The notes: generated from the letters alone by a model not told the origin. A stretch of 64,000 nt of DNA from Bacillus sp. OK048 (GCF_900103525.1 NZ_FNHN01000002.1:62001-126000), one strand, 5' to 3'. Shown: positions 46,049-56,580, numbered from the stretch's first letter. Program-made: numbers and translations.

Positions 46049-47521
46049 TCACCTTCCTGCAAAATACTTTTTATAAAAACAGCTTATGACAATGAATACA
46101 CTAGCTAAATAACTAAAACCACTCACAAGCATAGACTGATTCATCTCCACCATCCTTGCTAACTGACCAATTCCTGCCACATTATAGTTCGTCCATGCAA
46201 ACGGGAAAAAATTTAGGATAAATAAACCAAGTATGCATAGGAATGCAAGCGTCACGTTATTCGTCATAATAAATAATAACAACATCAGCCCCATTAACGC
46301 TCCAATTTCAAGCACTTTCATACCAAAGATATAAGCCAACTGGCCACCATCAATTACAAACGGTTTATCCAAAAGAACTGAAACACTAATAATCAATAGC
46401 AATGTTAATAGCACATAACTCATCACATACAGCCCCATTAAAGATACAACCGCTTGAATCCAATGACGCTTCGATCGCACTCTCATATACAGCGGCCAAT
46501 CTCTTTTCACGAACCAACCTTGCATAAACACCGCAAATAAATAAATCGGTATCCCCACATAAATTAGCTGCTCTAACCACGTAAATAAATGTACTTCTCC
46601 ATTCATATAGCCATAAAAAAAGCGGACAATAAAATCCTGTAACGTTTCCTCATATCTAGAAGCCTTCATCACGATGAGTACCAATAGCCCAACAAACCAT
46701 ATTATCATCTGCTGCCTTGCAAAGAGAATACGTGCGTAATAGCGAAACAAACCTTTTCCAACAACTTGCTCCCCTATTTGCAACAACTTGCCCTTATACC
46801 TCCATTTTTTTATTAATATAAACTGTACCACGATGCCAATCATTACAATCAAAAGTGTTTCTTGCCATGTAAATTTCCATGTAAAATTATGATGCAAAAT
46901 AATAAACCGGCTCATCGAAATATATTTCAACCAATCAATCCATACGATTTTAAATGCTAATATCATCAATACATAACTGGCGACTATAAAAATATACGCC
47001 CCTTTTCGCGAAAAAAAATGCGAAGCGGTTATAAATGTACAACCGACAAAGCTATAACCAACTAGCATAAAACACGATGTTGATAGAATAGCTTCGAACG
47101 GACTTTGAAATGTTGCGATTAAATATGCTGCTAATTCTTCATCAATTGTTCCTGTCCATTCATTATTAAACGATAGTCCTATAGACATTAATGCTGTCAC
47201 AGCACAAACACTTGCAACAAACACCATAGTAAACAAAATAGTTGCGGACCATTTCGCTAGCGTCAAATAGTAATAGCGCCTTACTCGAATCAGCTCCACC
47301 ATCCGTGCTTCATTAACTACTTGCGAAACACACTGTATGAAAATGGGTGTCATTAAAAAAATAATGAAATAATGATCCGTTAATAGCTTTATAATAAATA
47401 ACTGTCCATTTCCCTCAAATCGTTGGCGCTCAGCGAAACAAAAAATAGCCAATAGGATGAGAAATGCCCCCCAAAACTTCGTCAACGTTTGCTTAAAATA
47501 AAATAATATTAGCGGTTGCAT
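46049..47521 (-). CDS. ABC transporter permease, large membrane subunit
   Basis: 490 residues with about twelve hydrophobic segments and large charged loops; no enzyme motif. N-terminus MQPLILFYFKQTLTKFWGAFLILL. It follows the second permease gene by 8 bp and precedes the ATPase gene, so it is the core of the same exporter. I cannot name the family with certainty. Confidence 0.75.
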   Translation of the reverse strand: MQPLILFYFKQTLTKFWGAFLILLAIFCFAERQRFEGNGQLFIIKLLTDHYFIIFLMTPIFIQCVSQVVNEARMVELIRVRRYYYLTLAKWSATILFTMVFVASVCAVTALMSIGLSFNNEWTGTIDEELAAYLIATFQSPFEAILSTSCFMLVGYSFVGCTFITASHFFSRKGAYIFIVASYVLMILAFKIVWIDWLKYISMSRFIILHHNFTWKFTWQETLLIVMIGIVVQFILIKKWRYKGKLLQIGEQVVGKGLFRYYARILFARQQMIIWFVGLLVLIVMKASRYEETLQDFIVRFFYGYMNGEVHLFTWLEQLIYVGIPIYLFAVFMQGWFVKRDWPLYMRVRSKRHWIQAVVSLMGLYVMSYVLLTLLLIISVSVLLDKPFVIDGGQLAYIFGMKVLEIGALMGLMLLLFIMTNNVTLAFLCILGLFILNFFPFAWTNYNVAGIGQLARMVEMNQSMLVSGFSYLASVFIVISCFYKKYFAGR

Positions 47522-47529
47522 GAAATCAC

Positions 47530-48324
47530 CTATAGCTCAAAGGTCGATTTCTTTTTTATCATTCGCAGGTACAATACATAAACAAAAACGACAACAACTA
47601 ATAATGCTGGACCTGCTAACGCGCTTGCCCATGTAAAATCTTTGATATAAATAGTTGACGGTTCAAAAGAAGTGACTAATCGGAACTCCTCTAATCCAAA
47701 AGCAGACAAACTATAATTTTCAATGATTGTATATAAAAAAGGACCCGTTAAAATAACAAATAAATTTCGACTAAATACACTTAGAACAAAGCCAAACAAT
47801 CCAATCAACGAACCGATAAAGCCTTTCCATACACTCGAAATAAATCCATAATAAAAGGGATGCTCTACGAACATATCACCAAAAATCCTCATTTCTCTTA
47901 CACTAATCGGCGCTCCTGTATGTAAATCAAATGACGATATTCTTTCTGGTACTTCCGGCACTATATAAAGAGCAATAATTAAACTGATAAGAGATATACC
48001 AAAAATCATTACAAAGCCAATTACCATACTCATAAAAGCTTTCACTAAAATATATGTACGCTGCTTCGCTCGAGGGAGTATATATTTCACGTAGTACGTT
48101 TTCCGTTCAAAATACATTAGCCAAGCTGTAGGAATTACACATACGAGTGCGTAAAATAAGATGAAATATTCAAATCCTACCTCATATACTTGCAGTTGTT
48201 GTTCAATTTGATATGTTTTATATGTTGTGAAGGTTGTCATACTAACAGTTATGATAGAAAGTAAGAATACGAGCCAAAATGGAAACTTTACTTTCTGCCA
48301 TTCATTTTTTAATAAATTTTTCAT
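47530..48324 (-). CDS. ABC-2 type permease subunit
   Basis: 264 residues, six hydrophobic segments, with a conserved-looking start MKNLLKNEWQKVKFPFWLVFLLSII as in bacteriocin-immunity and ABC-2 transporters, and a C-terminal Lys-rich end. Upstream of the other permease with an 8-bp gap; the ATPase and two-component genes complete the module. Confidence 0.8.
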   Translation of the reverse strand: MKNLLKNEWQKVKFPFWLVFLLSIITVSMTTFTTYKTYQIEQQLQVYEVGFEYFILFYALVCVIPTAWLMYFERKTYYVKYILPRAKQRTYILVKAFMSMVIGFVMIFGISLISLIIALYIVPEVPERISSFDLHTGAPISVREMRIFGDMFVEHPFYYGFISSVWKGFIGSLIGLFGFVLSVFSRNLFVILTGPFLYTIIENYSLSAFGLEEFRLVTSFEPSTIYIKDFTWASALAGPALLVVVVFVYVLYLRMIKKKSTFEL

Positions 48325-48438
48325 TTCCTCATCTCCTCACAGCCCACTATAAATAAGCGAATAGACGAAAACAACCCTTTTAGAACAAAGAAAGGTTTTA
48401 CAGGAACGTAAACTTTTTCATTCCCGTAAAACCTTATT

Positions 48439-49692
48439 TCATACCGTAAATTGAAGACCAATTGTCAGCCAGTTCGATTCATTTTTTAATATGACTTTTG
48501 CGTTATATTGCTTAGCGATTTGCTTTAAATTATGAAGGCCAAACCCACGCTTTTCTCCTTTTGTAGAATAACCTAATTCAAACATTTGCATCATTTGTTC
48601 ATTCGTTAAATGCGGTGCTGAATTGCTTACTTCTAAACGCACTTGTCCGTCTACTAATCGGTAAACAAGCTTTACTGTTTCCCCGCTCTGACTCGCTTCA
48701 AAAGCATTATCAAGTAAAATGCCTAAAACCTCCACTAAATCCACTTCCTCACACGGCATTTTATGTGCAGGTACAGCAAAATCCATAGCAACATGAATCC
48801 CCATTTGCTCCGCCCGTCGAAGCTTCGCATATAAAAAGCCTGCCACAATTTTTTGTTCCATCGTCAGCAGCTGCTCCTGATGTGGCTGCAATCGTACATT
48901 ATGCGTAAACGCTGTAATGTTTGCTCGCGCCTCTTCCAATGTTTCCGCCGTTTCTAAAATGCTTGTCACCGCCAGCATTTTATTCGCAAATTCATGTTGA
49001 CGTGAACGTACCTCCATTACAAGCTCGTCGATAATCGGCACATATTCCTCTGCCGCCTGAAGTCGCGCAACCATTGCCTGCTGTCGCTTTTGTGTATAAA
49101 TGAATAATGTAAAAAATACACATAATAAAGCTGCCACAATCAAGAGGATTCGCTGTAAAACCTCTGGTATTCCTTCAATATAAAACTCATAGGCAACGAT
49201 GCTTGCAAAAAAGATAATATATAAAACAAACTGTTGAATAGCTGTCATCTTTTCAAAATAGACATGTCCAACAAATTTAGTAAAAGCAATATAAAGAACG
49301 ATTGCAAAAGCACATCCGAGTATATGGTTCAATAATTGTGGCGCACCTATTAATTCGTTTAATAATACGGCTTGTATTCGAATAATCAGCCATACAATTA
49401 GACTCAAAAACGTCATTAATAAAATCGTCAAATGGCTACGTTTAAATAAATAGCTATTAGCTAATAACGTTAAAATACAAAAGATAGTAAGTGTCCCCGA
49501 ATACTGAAATGGTAAAATAGAAAGATGTTCTTTCACTGTAAAAATAGAATTATTATAGTCACTTATCGAAATAAAGCCTACTAAAAAACTAATCCAAATT
49601 ACATGACCTATACGCTTGCTAATTTGTTCCCTAAAAAATAAGCACGCAAGGAACCATAAAGCCACAATATCTAATGCTACCATCACTGTCAT
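48439..49692 (-). CDS. GHKL (AgrC/NatK-type) sensor histidine kinase
   Basis: 417 residues. Six to seven membrane segments in the first 210, then RQHEFANKMLAVTSILE with the phospho-acceptor His of the HPK10 class, and an HATPase domain with LVEVLGILLDNAFEASQ, VSNSAPHL and GYSTKGEKRGFGLHNLKQIA. Such kinases sense peptides or ions. It follows its regulator gene by 9 bp. The same module in B. subtilis is NatKR controlling an ABC exporter (NatAB). Confidence 0.9.
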   Translation of the reverse strand: MTVMVALDIVALWFLACLFFREQISKRIGHVIWISFLVGFISISDYNNSIFTVKEHLSILPFQYSGTLTIFCILTLLANSYLFKRSHLTILLMTFLSLIVWLIIRIQAVLLNELIGAPQLLNHILGCAFAIVLYIAFTKFVGHVYFEKMTAIQQFVLYIIFFASIVAYEFYIEGIPEVLQRILLIVAALLCVFFTLFIYTQKRQQAMVARLQAAEEYVPIIDELVMEVRSRQHEFANKMLAVTSILETAETLEEARANITAFTHNVRLQPHQEQLLTMEQKIVAGFLYAKLRRAEQMGIHVAMDFAVPAHKMPCEEVDLVEVLGILLDNAFEASQSGETVKLVYRLVDGQVRLEVSNSAPHLTNEQMMQMFELGYSTKGEKRGFGLHNLKQIAKQYNAKVILKNESNWLTIGLQFTV

Positions 49693-49701
49693 CTATTCAC
49701 C

Positions 49702-50409
49702 CTATTTCAACACATCCTGATATTTCAAACCAATTGGAACCGCTACATCCACACTTCGTAACTTCAGCGTTTGCTGTGCAAAATCCACTTTCTCCAACTT
49801 CTCCCGATTGATAATATAACTTTTATGTACTTGGATAAAGTGCTTGTCTAACAGCTCGAGCATGCGCTTTAATGAATAGCTTGAGAGCATCACTTCCTCT
49901 AATTGCCCATCGCGCTCTACATGGAGACAAACCTTCTTGCCAAACGACTCAATGTACGCAATTTCTTTTAAGTAATATTCAAACAAAAAGCCCTTTTGCT
50001 CAATTTTCAACGTCTGCTCATCCACCCCATTGTCCGCATAATCTAAAAAAGCAAACACATCTGTCATCACCTGCACAAACTCAACCTCTGTATACGGCTT
50101 CACTAAATAATAAAAGCACTTTAGCTCTCGATACGCATACAGCTCCTCCGTCGCAACCCCTGTTTCAAACACAATTGGCGTAAACCGATACGCAGGCATC
50201 ATTCGAATTTGCTTCACGAGATCTGTCCCTTTAAAATCGACAAGCTGGATATCGACAATGAAAAAATCAATCGCTTTTGCCCGTGCAATTGCTAGCGCCT
50301 CCACTGCACTATCCGTTACATCAATTTGAATTGTCGGCTGAAGTCGTGTTAATATAGACTGTAAAAACTGTTGTATGCGCTGATCGTCCTCGATGATTAA
50401 TGCACGCAT
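49702..50409 (-). CDS. LytTR-family response regulator
   Basis: 235 residues. Receiver domain with IIEDDQ, phospho-acceptor Asp in FFIVDIQLVD (about 60) and Lys in LVKPYTE (about 107); C-terminal LytTR DNA-binding domain (FEYYLKEIAYIESFGKKVCLHV, LDKHFIQVHKSYIINREKLEKVD). The long frame from 50505 is not used: ATG 50409 is preceded by GGAGG. It probably controls the ABC exporter genes downstream, with which it forms one module. No peptide precursor gene was seen nearby. Confidence 0.9.
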   Translation of the reverse strand: MRALIIEDDQRIQQFLQSILTRLQPTIQIDVTDSAVEALAIARAKAIDFFIVDIQLVDFKGTDLVKQIRMMPAYRFTPIVFETGVATEELYAYRELKCFYYLVKPYTEVEFVQVMTDVFAFLDYADNGVDEQTLKIEQKGFLFEYYLKEIAYIESFGKKVCLHVERDGQLEEVMLSSYSLKRMLELLDKHFIQVHKSYIINREKLEKVDFAQQTLKLRSVDVAVPIGLKYQDVLK

Positions 50410-50490
50410 CTGCATCCTCCATTCCCTCATTGTCACATTCTGATTTAACCTTACACGATTACCAGCAGTCAGAGCAATAATGAGTAATAA

Positions 50491-50646
50491 TTGAAAAAGA
50501 TACAAAGTAAAAATTATTTAGCTAAAAATACACCTCAGACATTAAAAGCGTATGAGCTCCAATCTAGGCTACTTATCCAATACTTTAACGATCTGAATGT
50601 TACCTCAATGACGACGGATCATCTGAAAGGTTATTTAGCAAAATAA
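50491..50646 (+). pseudogene. tyrosine recombinase N-terminal domain, fragment
   Basis: 51-codon frame from a TTG: KNTPQTLKAYELQSRLLIQYFNDL, then MTTDHLKGYLAK and a stop. It resembles the core-binding (SAM-like) domain of XerC/phage integrases (T...Y...L..F......T...Y). No catalytic domain follows. Likely a relic, in the opposite orientation to tnsD. Confidence 0.5.
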
Positions 50647-50678
50647 AGATTAAGGGAATTTGTGCGGACAGTATAACT

Positions 50679-52715
50679 TCATTTTTTATATATTTTTCTG
50701 CTTTTTACTGATGTACCTTCCAAATATGGTTTTATTTTTTTAAAATTCTTGGTTTCAATAGCACAAGTTTCCCTTAATTTCTCAAATCTCACCCAATTAT
50801 CTTCCTTTAACATTTGGTCTATTACTATGCAACAACGTCGAATTTGAAACTCTTGAACTGTTTCTGTAATTTCATTAAGTAACTCGTTAGTCTGTGGCAA
50901 TTTTTCCACATAAGTTTTGATTGAGAGGTTGAATATGTTTAGTCGTTTGCTAAATAATGTACCTGTAATTCTAACTGGTTTTTCTAATGCTATTAATTCG
51001 GGATAAGCTTCCTTTATCTTTTGGTAATATTCTTGATCGCGCAAATCCCAGTCTGTTGCATTTGTTATCGTTTTTGCCTGACGTGTCTGAGGTAAATTAG
51101 CATCGAACCATTCTTTATCATGTTCAGATAGATACTTACATGCGCTATGGAACTTTTTCCATAACTGTGTTCTTGTAACATCAGGGCATTCCTTTATTGC
51201 ATCTGATAACAAGGAACGATAGTATTTAATACGATTTTCAGTATTATTTTTTAAAGTAATATCAGGATTCTTCGGTGTATGCAAGGTATCACGCTTTGAA
51301 GGAAATTTGGCATTAAGCCATTCTCTATCATGATTATATAAATAAGTAAAAGTTTTCTTTAACTCCGTCTGAAATTGCATTCGATTAGCATTTGGAAATT
51401 TCTCTCTCCACCCTAATAATTCTGCACGATATTTTTCATTGAGTTCTGGGGATGTTATTTGAAGTTCAATTAGCCTATAAATTGTCCTTAGACTCACATC
51501 TAACTCTAATGCGATTTTTTTACGACTTTCATTCATATTCACTAACTTTTCAAACTTCTCTTCCCATGCTTTTCCATAAGCTAATATTCGACTTTTACGC
51601 CACTTGTCTTCCTCACTCTTGTCTGGTCCTATCCTTGTATATTCAAAACCACACAAACATGAAAATTTTCCAATTAGAACTTTATCTCTGGTTTTTATTT
51701 CTACCTCCGATATTACCAAATCTTTATAATGCTTGGCAGCTTTATTCAAACAAGGCCACGGTCCACTCCCAAATGGCCCTTCATCACCTTTTAATTCTAG
51801 GAACGATTCTATATCTTGATCAAAGAAATACAATAAAAGCAAATGACGGAATGGATGTACACTACTTCTTAAATAGTTAGTAAGCATTGTTTGCAACCAT
51901 TGGTTTTGTCCATTAACTGTTACTAGTGACTCATATTTTTCTAAAAAACCTTGTGGAAACTTTGATATAAAGGCTCTAAAAAGTTCTTCTCTTTTTAGTC
52001 TAGTATTGGTCATTAACCAATTATTTTCCCTCAAGAGCGTTCTATACTTTTTAAAGACTTTTTCGATGCTAAATTGGTTGATTGGTATTTGCAGTAATCG
52101 ATAAGCCATTTTGGCTAACTTAACTTGTACCTCTTTAAATTCACAGGATTCTGTTTCCTGTATATCAGATAAGTCCATTAATCTTCTATCAAATCTTATG
52201 TACCCATGTCTACTAAAAACTCTATAATCAACAGGATACATCTTTAATATCAATTCATGATGCGGACAATAATCAATACCTTGGAGCTGATGCTCACGGT
52301 GAACATATGGTTCACTGTATATATTAATATCGTTGTTGGCGCACTTTGAACAATAATATAACCCTTGTTTTCTACTAATTTTACCACCTGAAATTCCCAA
52401 TCTTCCATGCATACCTTGTCCATTTGTACGGACATCTTCTAACACATTATTTTGACGCTCAATCGTAATAAATGGAGCGAAATACGGATATGTAGTATTT
52501 TGAGCTAATAGGCTCTCAACTGAATAGTTGCTTCCCAAATTTTTTACCAATGTAGAGAAATGACTACCAAACTCTATACTTGGTACAACGGTTCGACTTT
52601 GGAATAATTCCTCTAATGTTTCTACAAAGTTGATATTACCACTATAAAAATGAAAACGGCTAATAGCTGAATAAATCAATTCATCCGGGTAAGGATCAGT
52701 AAAAAACGGGAGCAA
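50679..52715 (-). CDS. tnsD: TnsD/TniQ-family target-selector protein
   Basis: 678 residues. N-terminal TniQ domain (LPFFTDPYPDELIYSAISRFHFYSGN) with a zinc-finger pattern CSKCAN...HREHQLQGIDYCPHH (about 120-155), and a long C-terminal part with helix-turn-helix-like sequence (ALELDVSLRTIYRLIEL). In Tn7, TnsD binds the 3' end of glmS and recruits TnsC. TTG start (read as MLPFF) with GTGGTGATTT before it. It is the last gene of tnsABCD. Given its length it could carry the DNA-binding part that recognises the nrdJ end. Confidence 0.88.
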   Translation of the reverse strand: MLPFFTDPYPDELIYSAISRFHFYSGNINFVETLEELFQSRTVVPSIEFGSHFSTLVKNLGSNYSVESLLAQNTTYPYFAPFITIERQNNVLEDVRTNGQGMHGRLGISGGKISRKQGLYYCSKCANNDINIYSEPYVHREHQLQGIDYCPHHELILKMYPVDYRVFSRHGYIRFDRRLMDLSDIQETESCEFKEVQVKLAKMAYRLLQIPINQFSIEKVFKKYRTLLRENNWLMTNTRLKREELFRAFISKFPQGFLEKYESLVTVNGQNQWLQTMLTNYLRSSVHPFRHLLLLYFFDQDIESFLELKGDEGPFGSGPWPCLNKAAKHYKDLVISEVEIKTRDKVLIGKFSCLCGFEYTRIGPDKSEEDKWRKSRILAYGKAWEEKFEKLVNMNESRKKIALELDVSLRTIYRLIELQITSPELNEKYRAELLGWREKFPNANRMQFQTELKKTFTYLYNHDREWLNAKFPSKRDTLHTPKNPDITLKNNTENRIKYYRSLLSDAIKECPDVTRTQLWKKFHSACKYLSEHDKEWFDANLPQTRQAKTITNATDWDLRDQEYYQKIKEAYPELIALEKPVRITGTLFSKRLNIFNLSIKTYVEKLPQTNELLNEITETVQEFQIRRCCIVIDQMLKEDNWVRFEKLRETCAIETKNFKKIKPYLEGTSVKSRKIYKK

Positions 52716-52760
52716 TTAAATCACCACACTTTAAATTTCTAGTAAATTAGTAATTTAAGT

Positions 52761-54449
52761 TCAGAAGAATTCACCCATTGGATCTCGAATAAAGTTATTT
52801 TGCTTTAGATAATCATACGGTTGTTTTTTCTTTGCCAAAGCTCTTTCCCTTAAAGCTAATAACGGCAAATTGATCACTTGTCTTTCTTTTAAAATAACCT
52901 TAGAAAGTTTTTTTTGATTCAATTCCATAGCCTGCTGAATTACATGCAATTTTAATTGATTGTATTCGATTTCCACAGGATATTTTTCAACTGCCTTTGT
53001 GACTAAATTTCGCAGATCCTTTGCATCCAATGCAGTAAAAATCCCCAAAGCAGCTAATTCAACACTTAGAATCTCAATCGTATCTCGGCGCTTGTAATCT
53101 AATGTTTTTAAACGCTCTTTCATCGCATCTTTGATTTTACCTTCGTATTCAGTGCCTTTCTTATGATTAATCATTAAGTCGTCAAGATTAATCATAATAT
53201 CCTCATATTTATACATCGCTTTTAAATTGTTTTTACGAATAGCATTGAGCATTGGCTGGATAATTTTCATATCTATCTTTGCTGTTTGTCTTAGCACCTG
53301 TGGAGCTATTTTTTCATCTATATTCGTTTCATCAAATAACACTCGTTCTTGTGCAAGAATAAATAAATTTACAGCCACTGCAGTAATGCCTTGACACTCT
53401 TCATAAAAAGCCTTCTTAAGCTCGTCAGACAGCTCTGTTTGTTCTTTTAAACACTGTATATTCCAAAGTGTTTCTAAAAAGAATTCCCATTCCTCGCTAT
53501 CTTCAGCCATTCGATCCCAGAAAATCGATCCATCACTTGCTGCTCGACGTGCTTGACGGAAGTTTCCTTTAAACAGTAATTGTGCCTTTGAGGTTCCAAT
53601 TAATACCATCGGGATTCCTACTGTATTAGACAATGTAACAAAAAAGTTCAACATTTCCTCTTGTTCATCTTTGGAGTTTAAGAGATGCTGGAGTTCATCA
53701 ATGACCAACACACCAATACCATATAAACTTGCAAGTGAAGTCATATACAATAGCATTGTTGATGTCACTCGTTGGAAATGCCCAAACTTCTCCAAATAGC
53801 GAGTACCTTGCAAATCATCAATTGCTTTGAAAAAACTTTTGCATAATGTTGATAAGCTTCCATCATAGGGACAATCTATTTTTAGCCAAACAATTTGAGT
53901 ACGATTAATGATCTGACCTTTGTATAGTTGATGCTTAATGACCTGAGGATACATTAATAGCAAACGTTCAATTGCTGTTGTTTTACCTATACCGGATATC
54001 CCAATAATAGCTACACTATCAGCTGTTGACTGTATATATTTCAGGCGTTCATCGATATATCGATGAGATTCTTTCTCATCTTCACGTAGTTCGTGCAAAA
54101 CCCGAACGCGTTCTAAAAAGGATTTATCTAAAGGATTACGTGCTAAGTATCCTCTACGAATTAAAGTTGATAATTTACGTTCAACTTCAAAATGAATAGG
54201 CAATGGTTGAATAAAGTTTTTTATTCGTTTCAATACATGGTAACGAATGTTATTCTCACTATGTTTATCTTGTTCAGATATACGCGGTGTGACCATAAAT
54301 CGTTCTAGTACATTATCTTCGGTAAAAATTGGTGGAAGTGCTTCAATAAATGGGTTATTACTATATTCAGACAAAGCCTGTCCCTTATAATCCGCATCTT
54401 CAAAATCACCTTTTAATACTAGGTCATTTATCTTTTCCATATTCCTCAT
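52761..54449 (-). CDS. tnsC: TnsC-like AAA+ transposition regulator
   Basis: 562 residues. Walker A GISGIGKTTA (about 149-158), Walker B GVLVIDELQHL (about 226-236), sensor region MVLIGTSKAQLLF (about 260-272). Adaptor ATPase between TnsD and the TnsAB transposase. Its start overlaps the end of tnsB by about 25 bp; the ATG at 54440 (MEKINDLV) may be the true start. Confidence 0.92.
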   Translation of the reverse strand: MRNMEKINDLVLKGDFEDADYKGQALSEYSNNPFIEALPPIFTEDNVLERFMVTPRISEQDKHSENNIRYHVLKRIKNFIQPLPIHFEVERKLSTLIRRGYLARNPLDKSFLERVRVLHELREDEKESHRYIDERLKYIQSTADSVAIIGISGIGKTTAIERLLLMYPQVIKHQLYKGQIINRTQIVWLKIDCPYDGSLSTLCKSFFKAIDDLQGTRYLEKFGHFQRVTSTMLLYMTSLASLYGIGVLVIDELQHLLNSKDEQEEMLNFFVTLSNTVGIPMVLIGTSKAQLLFKGNFRQARRAASDGSIFWDRMAEDSEEWEFFLETLWNIQCLKEQTELSDELKKAFYEECQGITAVAVNLFILAQERVLFDETNIDEKIAPQVLRQTAKIDMKIIQPMLNAIRKNNLKAMYKYEDIMINLDDLMINHKKGTEYEGKIKDAMKERLKTLDYKRRDTIEILSVELAALGIFTALDAKDLRNLVTKAVEKYPVEIEYNQLKLHVIQQAMELNQKKLSKVILKERQVINLPLLALRERALAKKKQPYDYLKQNNFIRDPMGEFF

Positions 54450-56580
54450 CTCGCTTCTTTCGTAATTTATCCATTAAACGTGAGGATGATTTTTTCGGTG
54501 TTTCTATAATATCTGAATTTTTATTAGTAAACTCGACAACCTCACCAGTGTCTCTTATTGATTTTTCTAACAAATCGAATTTTTCTTCTTCTCGATTCAT
54601 TATTTTTTCTGCTTGTCTATTCGCTCTGATATTCTTAACTTTTTCAGCCTTGCTAACATTTGGGTCATTCGTTTGTTTTTTCTCTGTCTTTGCTTGTTTG
54701 ATAACGTTTTCTATTGCTGCATCTAAATTAAGTGTGTTTTCTTTTTGCTTATTAGCTTCTTGCTGTTTAGCTTCTTGAATTAGTTCTTGATAAAATTCAA
54801 TCTCTTCTAGAGTGTTACCATGATACTGGGAACTAGTATCTAATAAGAAGCAAGTATCGAAATCCCGACCATCTGTATGTGGAATATAAATTTGACTCAT
54901 ATCACGAGGATCGAAAACTACCCCGATACTTCGATTTCTCATTTTTAAATACCATTGCTCGTTTAAAGCTTTGTCAGACCCATATGATAACCCCTTAAAT
55001 TTGATGCCTGCTCTTGTTATTCTGGCTTTTCCTTTAGGCAATAAATTCAACCTTAATATGTTTTGATTGTTGATAGTCTGTAATCTTCCTTTTTTGTTTT
55101 CTATGCCCCAATTCCATAAATTAATCGGTGTAGCTGTTAATCCTGCTACTATCATTTCTTTTTCTAATGGATATTTTTCTATGATTTTTTGATTATGATG
55201 TAAAACAAGATGAATTATAATTTTAGTGAACTCTTTAAGGTTTAAGCTAGCATCTAACCGATAGTCTCTATCTCCACGTTCACGATATTCCTTTTGGATA
55301 GCACCCGGAGATTTGCGCTTTATTTTTCCATTAATAGTCCGGAATTGACGTTCAATAATACCCTTTAAATCTCCACGATAAGGTGAGGTGTTTTCTATTT
55401 TGATATGTATATTATTAATAAGACTTTCAACTGAATAACCCTCAAATTCACCTCGGTCTGCGATTATTATTTCTGGTAGATGGTGGGCTGGCCATTGTGA
55501 TTCATCAATCGAAATATCGAATTTTTTACAAAACTCTACTTTATCCGTAACCATGTTATCTAAAGCCATCATTGCACCTATCCATGACGGTCCTTCTAGA
55601 CCTACATAAATTCCAGTCATTAATCGTGAATAGACATCAATGACACCATATACAATTGGACGGCCAATAATCAGATTACGGTCAAACGAACTTACCAAAT
55701 AGATATCCGCAATTGTTGCGTCAATTTGAAATCTCGTTCCCGGACCATCCGTTTCTAATGTTGAATTGCTTAAAATTGGTCTATGTTTCAACTCATACTC
55801 TTTTTGACTGTAGCGCATTTGAATATCTATTTGTGGATCTTCAAGCTTTTTAAACCAATAATAAAATTGATCATAAGTTGGAATTCTACCTGAATCCCAA
55901 ACTCTAAATTTCCGCACACCATTTTCGTAATACTCATCTGAATAAAATTCCCTTAAAAGATAATCATACGTTTCCATTAGTGAAAGCCGTTCTTTTTTTC
56001 GGTAATATTTTTTTATAACATAAATAAATTGCTTTTTAACATCTTCTGTTATACTTATTCCTTCCTCTTTTGTATATTTTCTTTTTGGACCTACTTTTGA
56101 GGTTGCTTTTAATTTTTTTTCTTTACCTTTCCCGCCAGAATAAATGTAATCTGGAAGCAAGGCATTTTTATTTAAACCCCTTTGCCAAAATCGTGTGAAA
56201 ATACGCTTTGCTTTTAATTTTGCTATACCATATTTATTAGCAATATCAGATAGAGCTTTTTCACGCTCTTTTTGATTCAAGATAGCCTCTTTGTAAATAT
56301 CCCAACTTTCAGAAACTACTCTCCAGTCTTCATCACGCTTTTGAATCTGTTTCTTTGTTAAATCTTCATCGGAATAGCTAGTAGCAAATGGGTCTGGGAT
56401 AGCAAGCAAAATATCACTTTGCAGTTCATGTTCTAGATCGGAAATCAAGATAGTTTTCGGCATAGATGTATCACAATGTAACTGTACAAAACAAGCAACA
56501 TCGTGATTTATCTCAATGATACGTATACGATTTTTTTCTTCTTTGTCCGTATACTGGTAAACTTGGTTATAAAAAATCAT
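54424..56580 (-). CDS. tnsB: TnsB-like DDE transposase
   Basis: 718 residues. Rve (integrase core) domain with catalytic Asp in RFQIDATIADIYLVS, Asp in EIIIADRGEFEGY and Glu in LKGIIERQFRTI. N-terminal helix-turn-helix segments and a C-terminal basic region for TnsC contact. It cuts 3' ends and joins them to target DNA, and binds the repeats at both element ends. Its ATG overlaps the tnsA stop by 4 bp. Confidence 0.95.
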   Translation of the reverse strand: MIFYNQVYQYTDKEEKNRIRIIEINHDVACFVQLHCDTSMPKTILISDLEHELQSDILLAIPDPFATSYSDEDLTKKQIQKRDEDWRVVSESWDIYKEAILNQKEREKALSDIANKYGIAKLKAKRIFTRFWQRGLNKNALLPDYIYSGGKGKEKKLKATSKVGPKRKYTKEEGISITEDVKKQFIYVIKKYYRKKERLSLMETYDYLLREFYSDEYYENGVRKFRVWDSGRIPTYDQFYYWFKKLEDPQIDIQMRYSQKEYELKHRPILSNSTLETDGPGTRFQIDATIADIYLVSSFDRNLIIGRPIVYGVIDVYSRLMTGIYVGLEGPSWIGAMMALDNMVTDKVEFCKKFDISIDESQWPAHHLPEIIIADRGEFEGYSVESLINNIHIKIENTSPYRGDLKGIIERQFRTINGKIKRKSPGAIQKEYRERGDRDYRLDASLNLKEFTKIIIHLVLHHNQKIIEKYPLEKEMIVAGLTATPINLWNWGIENKKGRLQTINNQNILRLNLLPKGKARITRAGIKFKGLSYGSDKALNEQWYLKMRNRSIGVVFDPRDMSQIYIPHTDGRDFDTCFLLDTSSQYHGNTLEEIEFYQELIQEAKQQEANKQKENTLNLDAAIENVIKQAKTEKKQTNDPNVSKAEKVKNIRANRQAEKIMNREEEKFDLLEKSIRDTGEVVEFTNKNSDIIETPKKSSSRLMDKLRKKRDEEYGKDK

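Noticed and set aside
49872-50183. 103-codon frame opposite the LytTR regulator
   Set aside because: Shadow of the regulator gene, with low-complexity composition.
50410-50678. Peptide pheromone or bacteriocin precursor near the LytTR system
   Set aside because: No small frame with a double-glycine leader or Cys-rich core; only the recombinase-like fragment is present.
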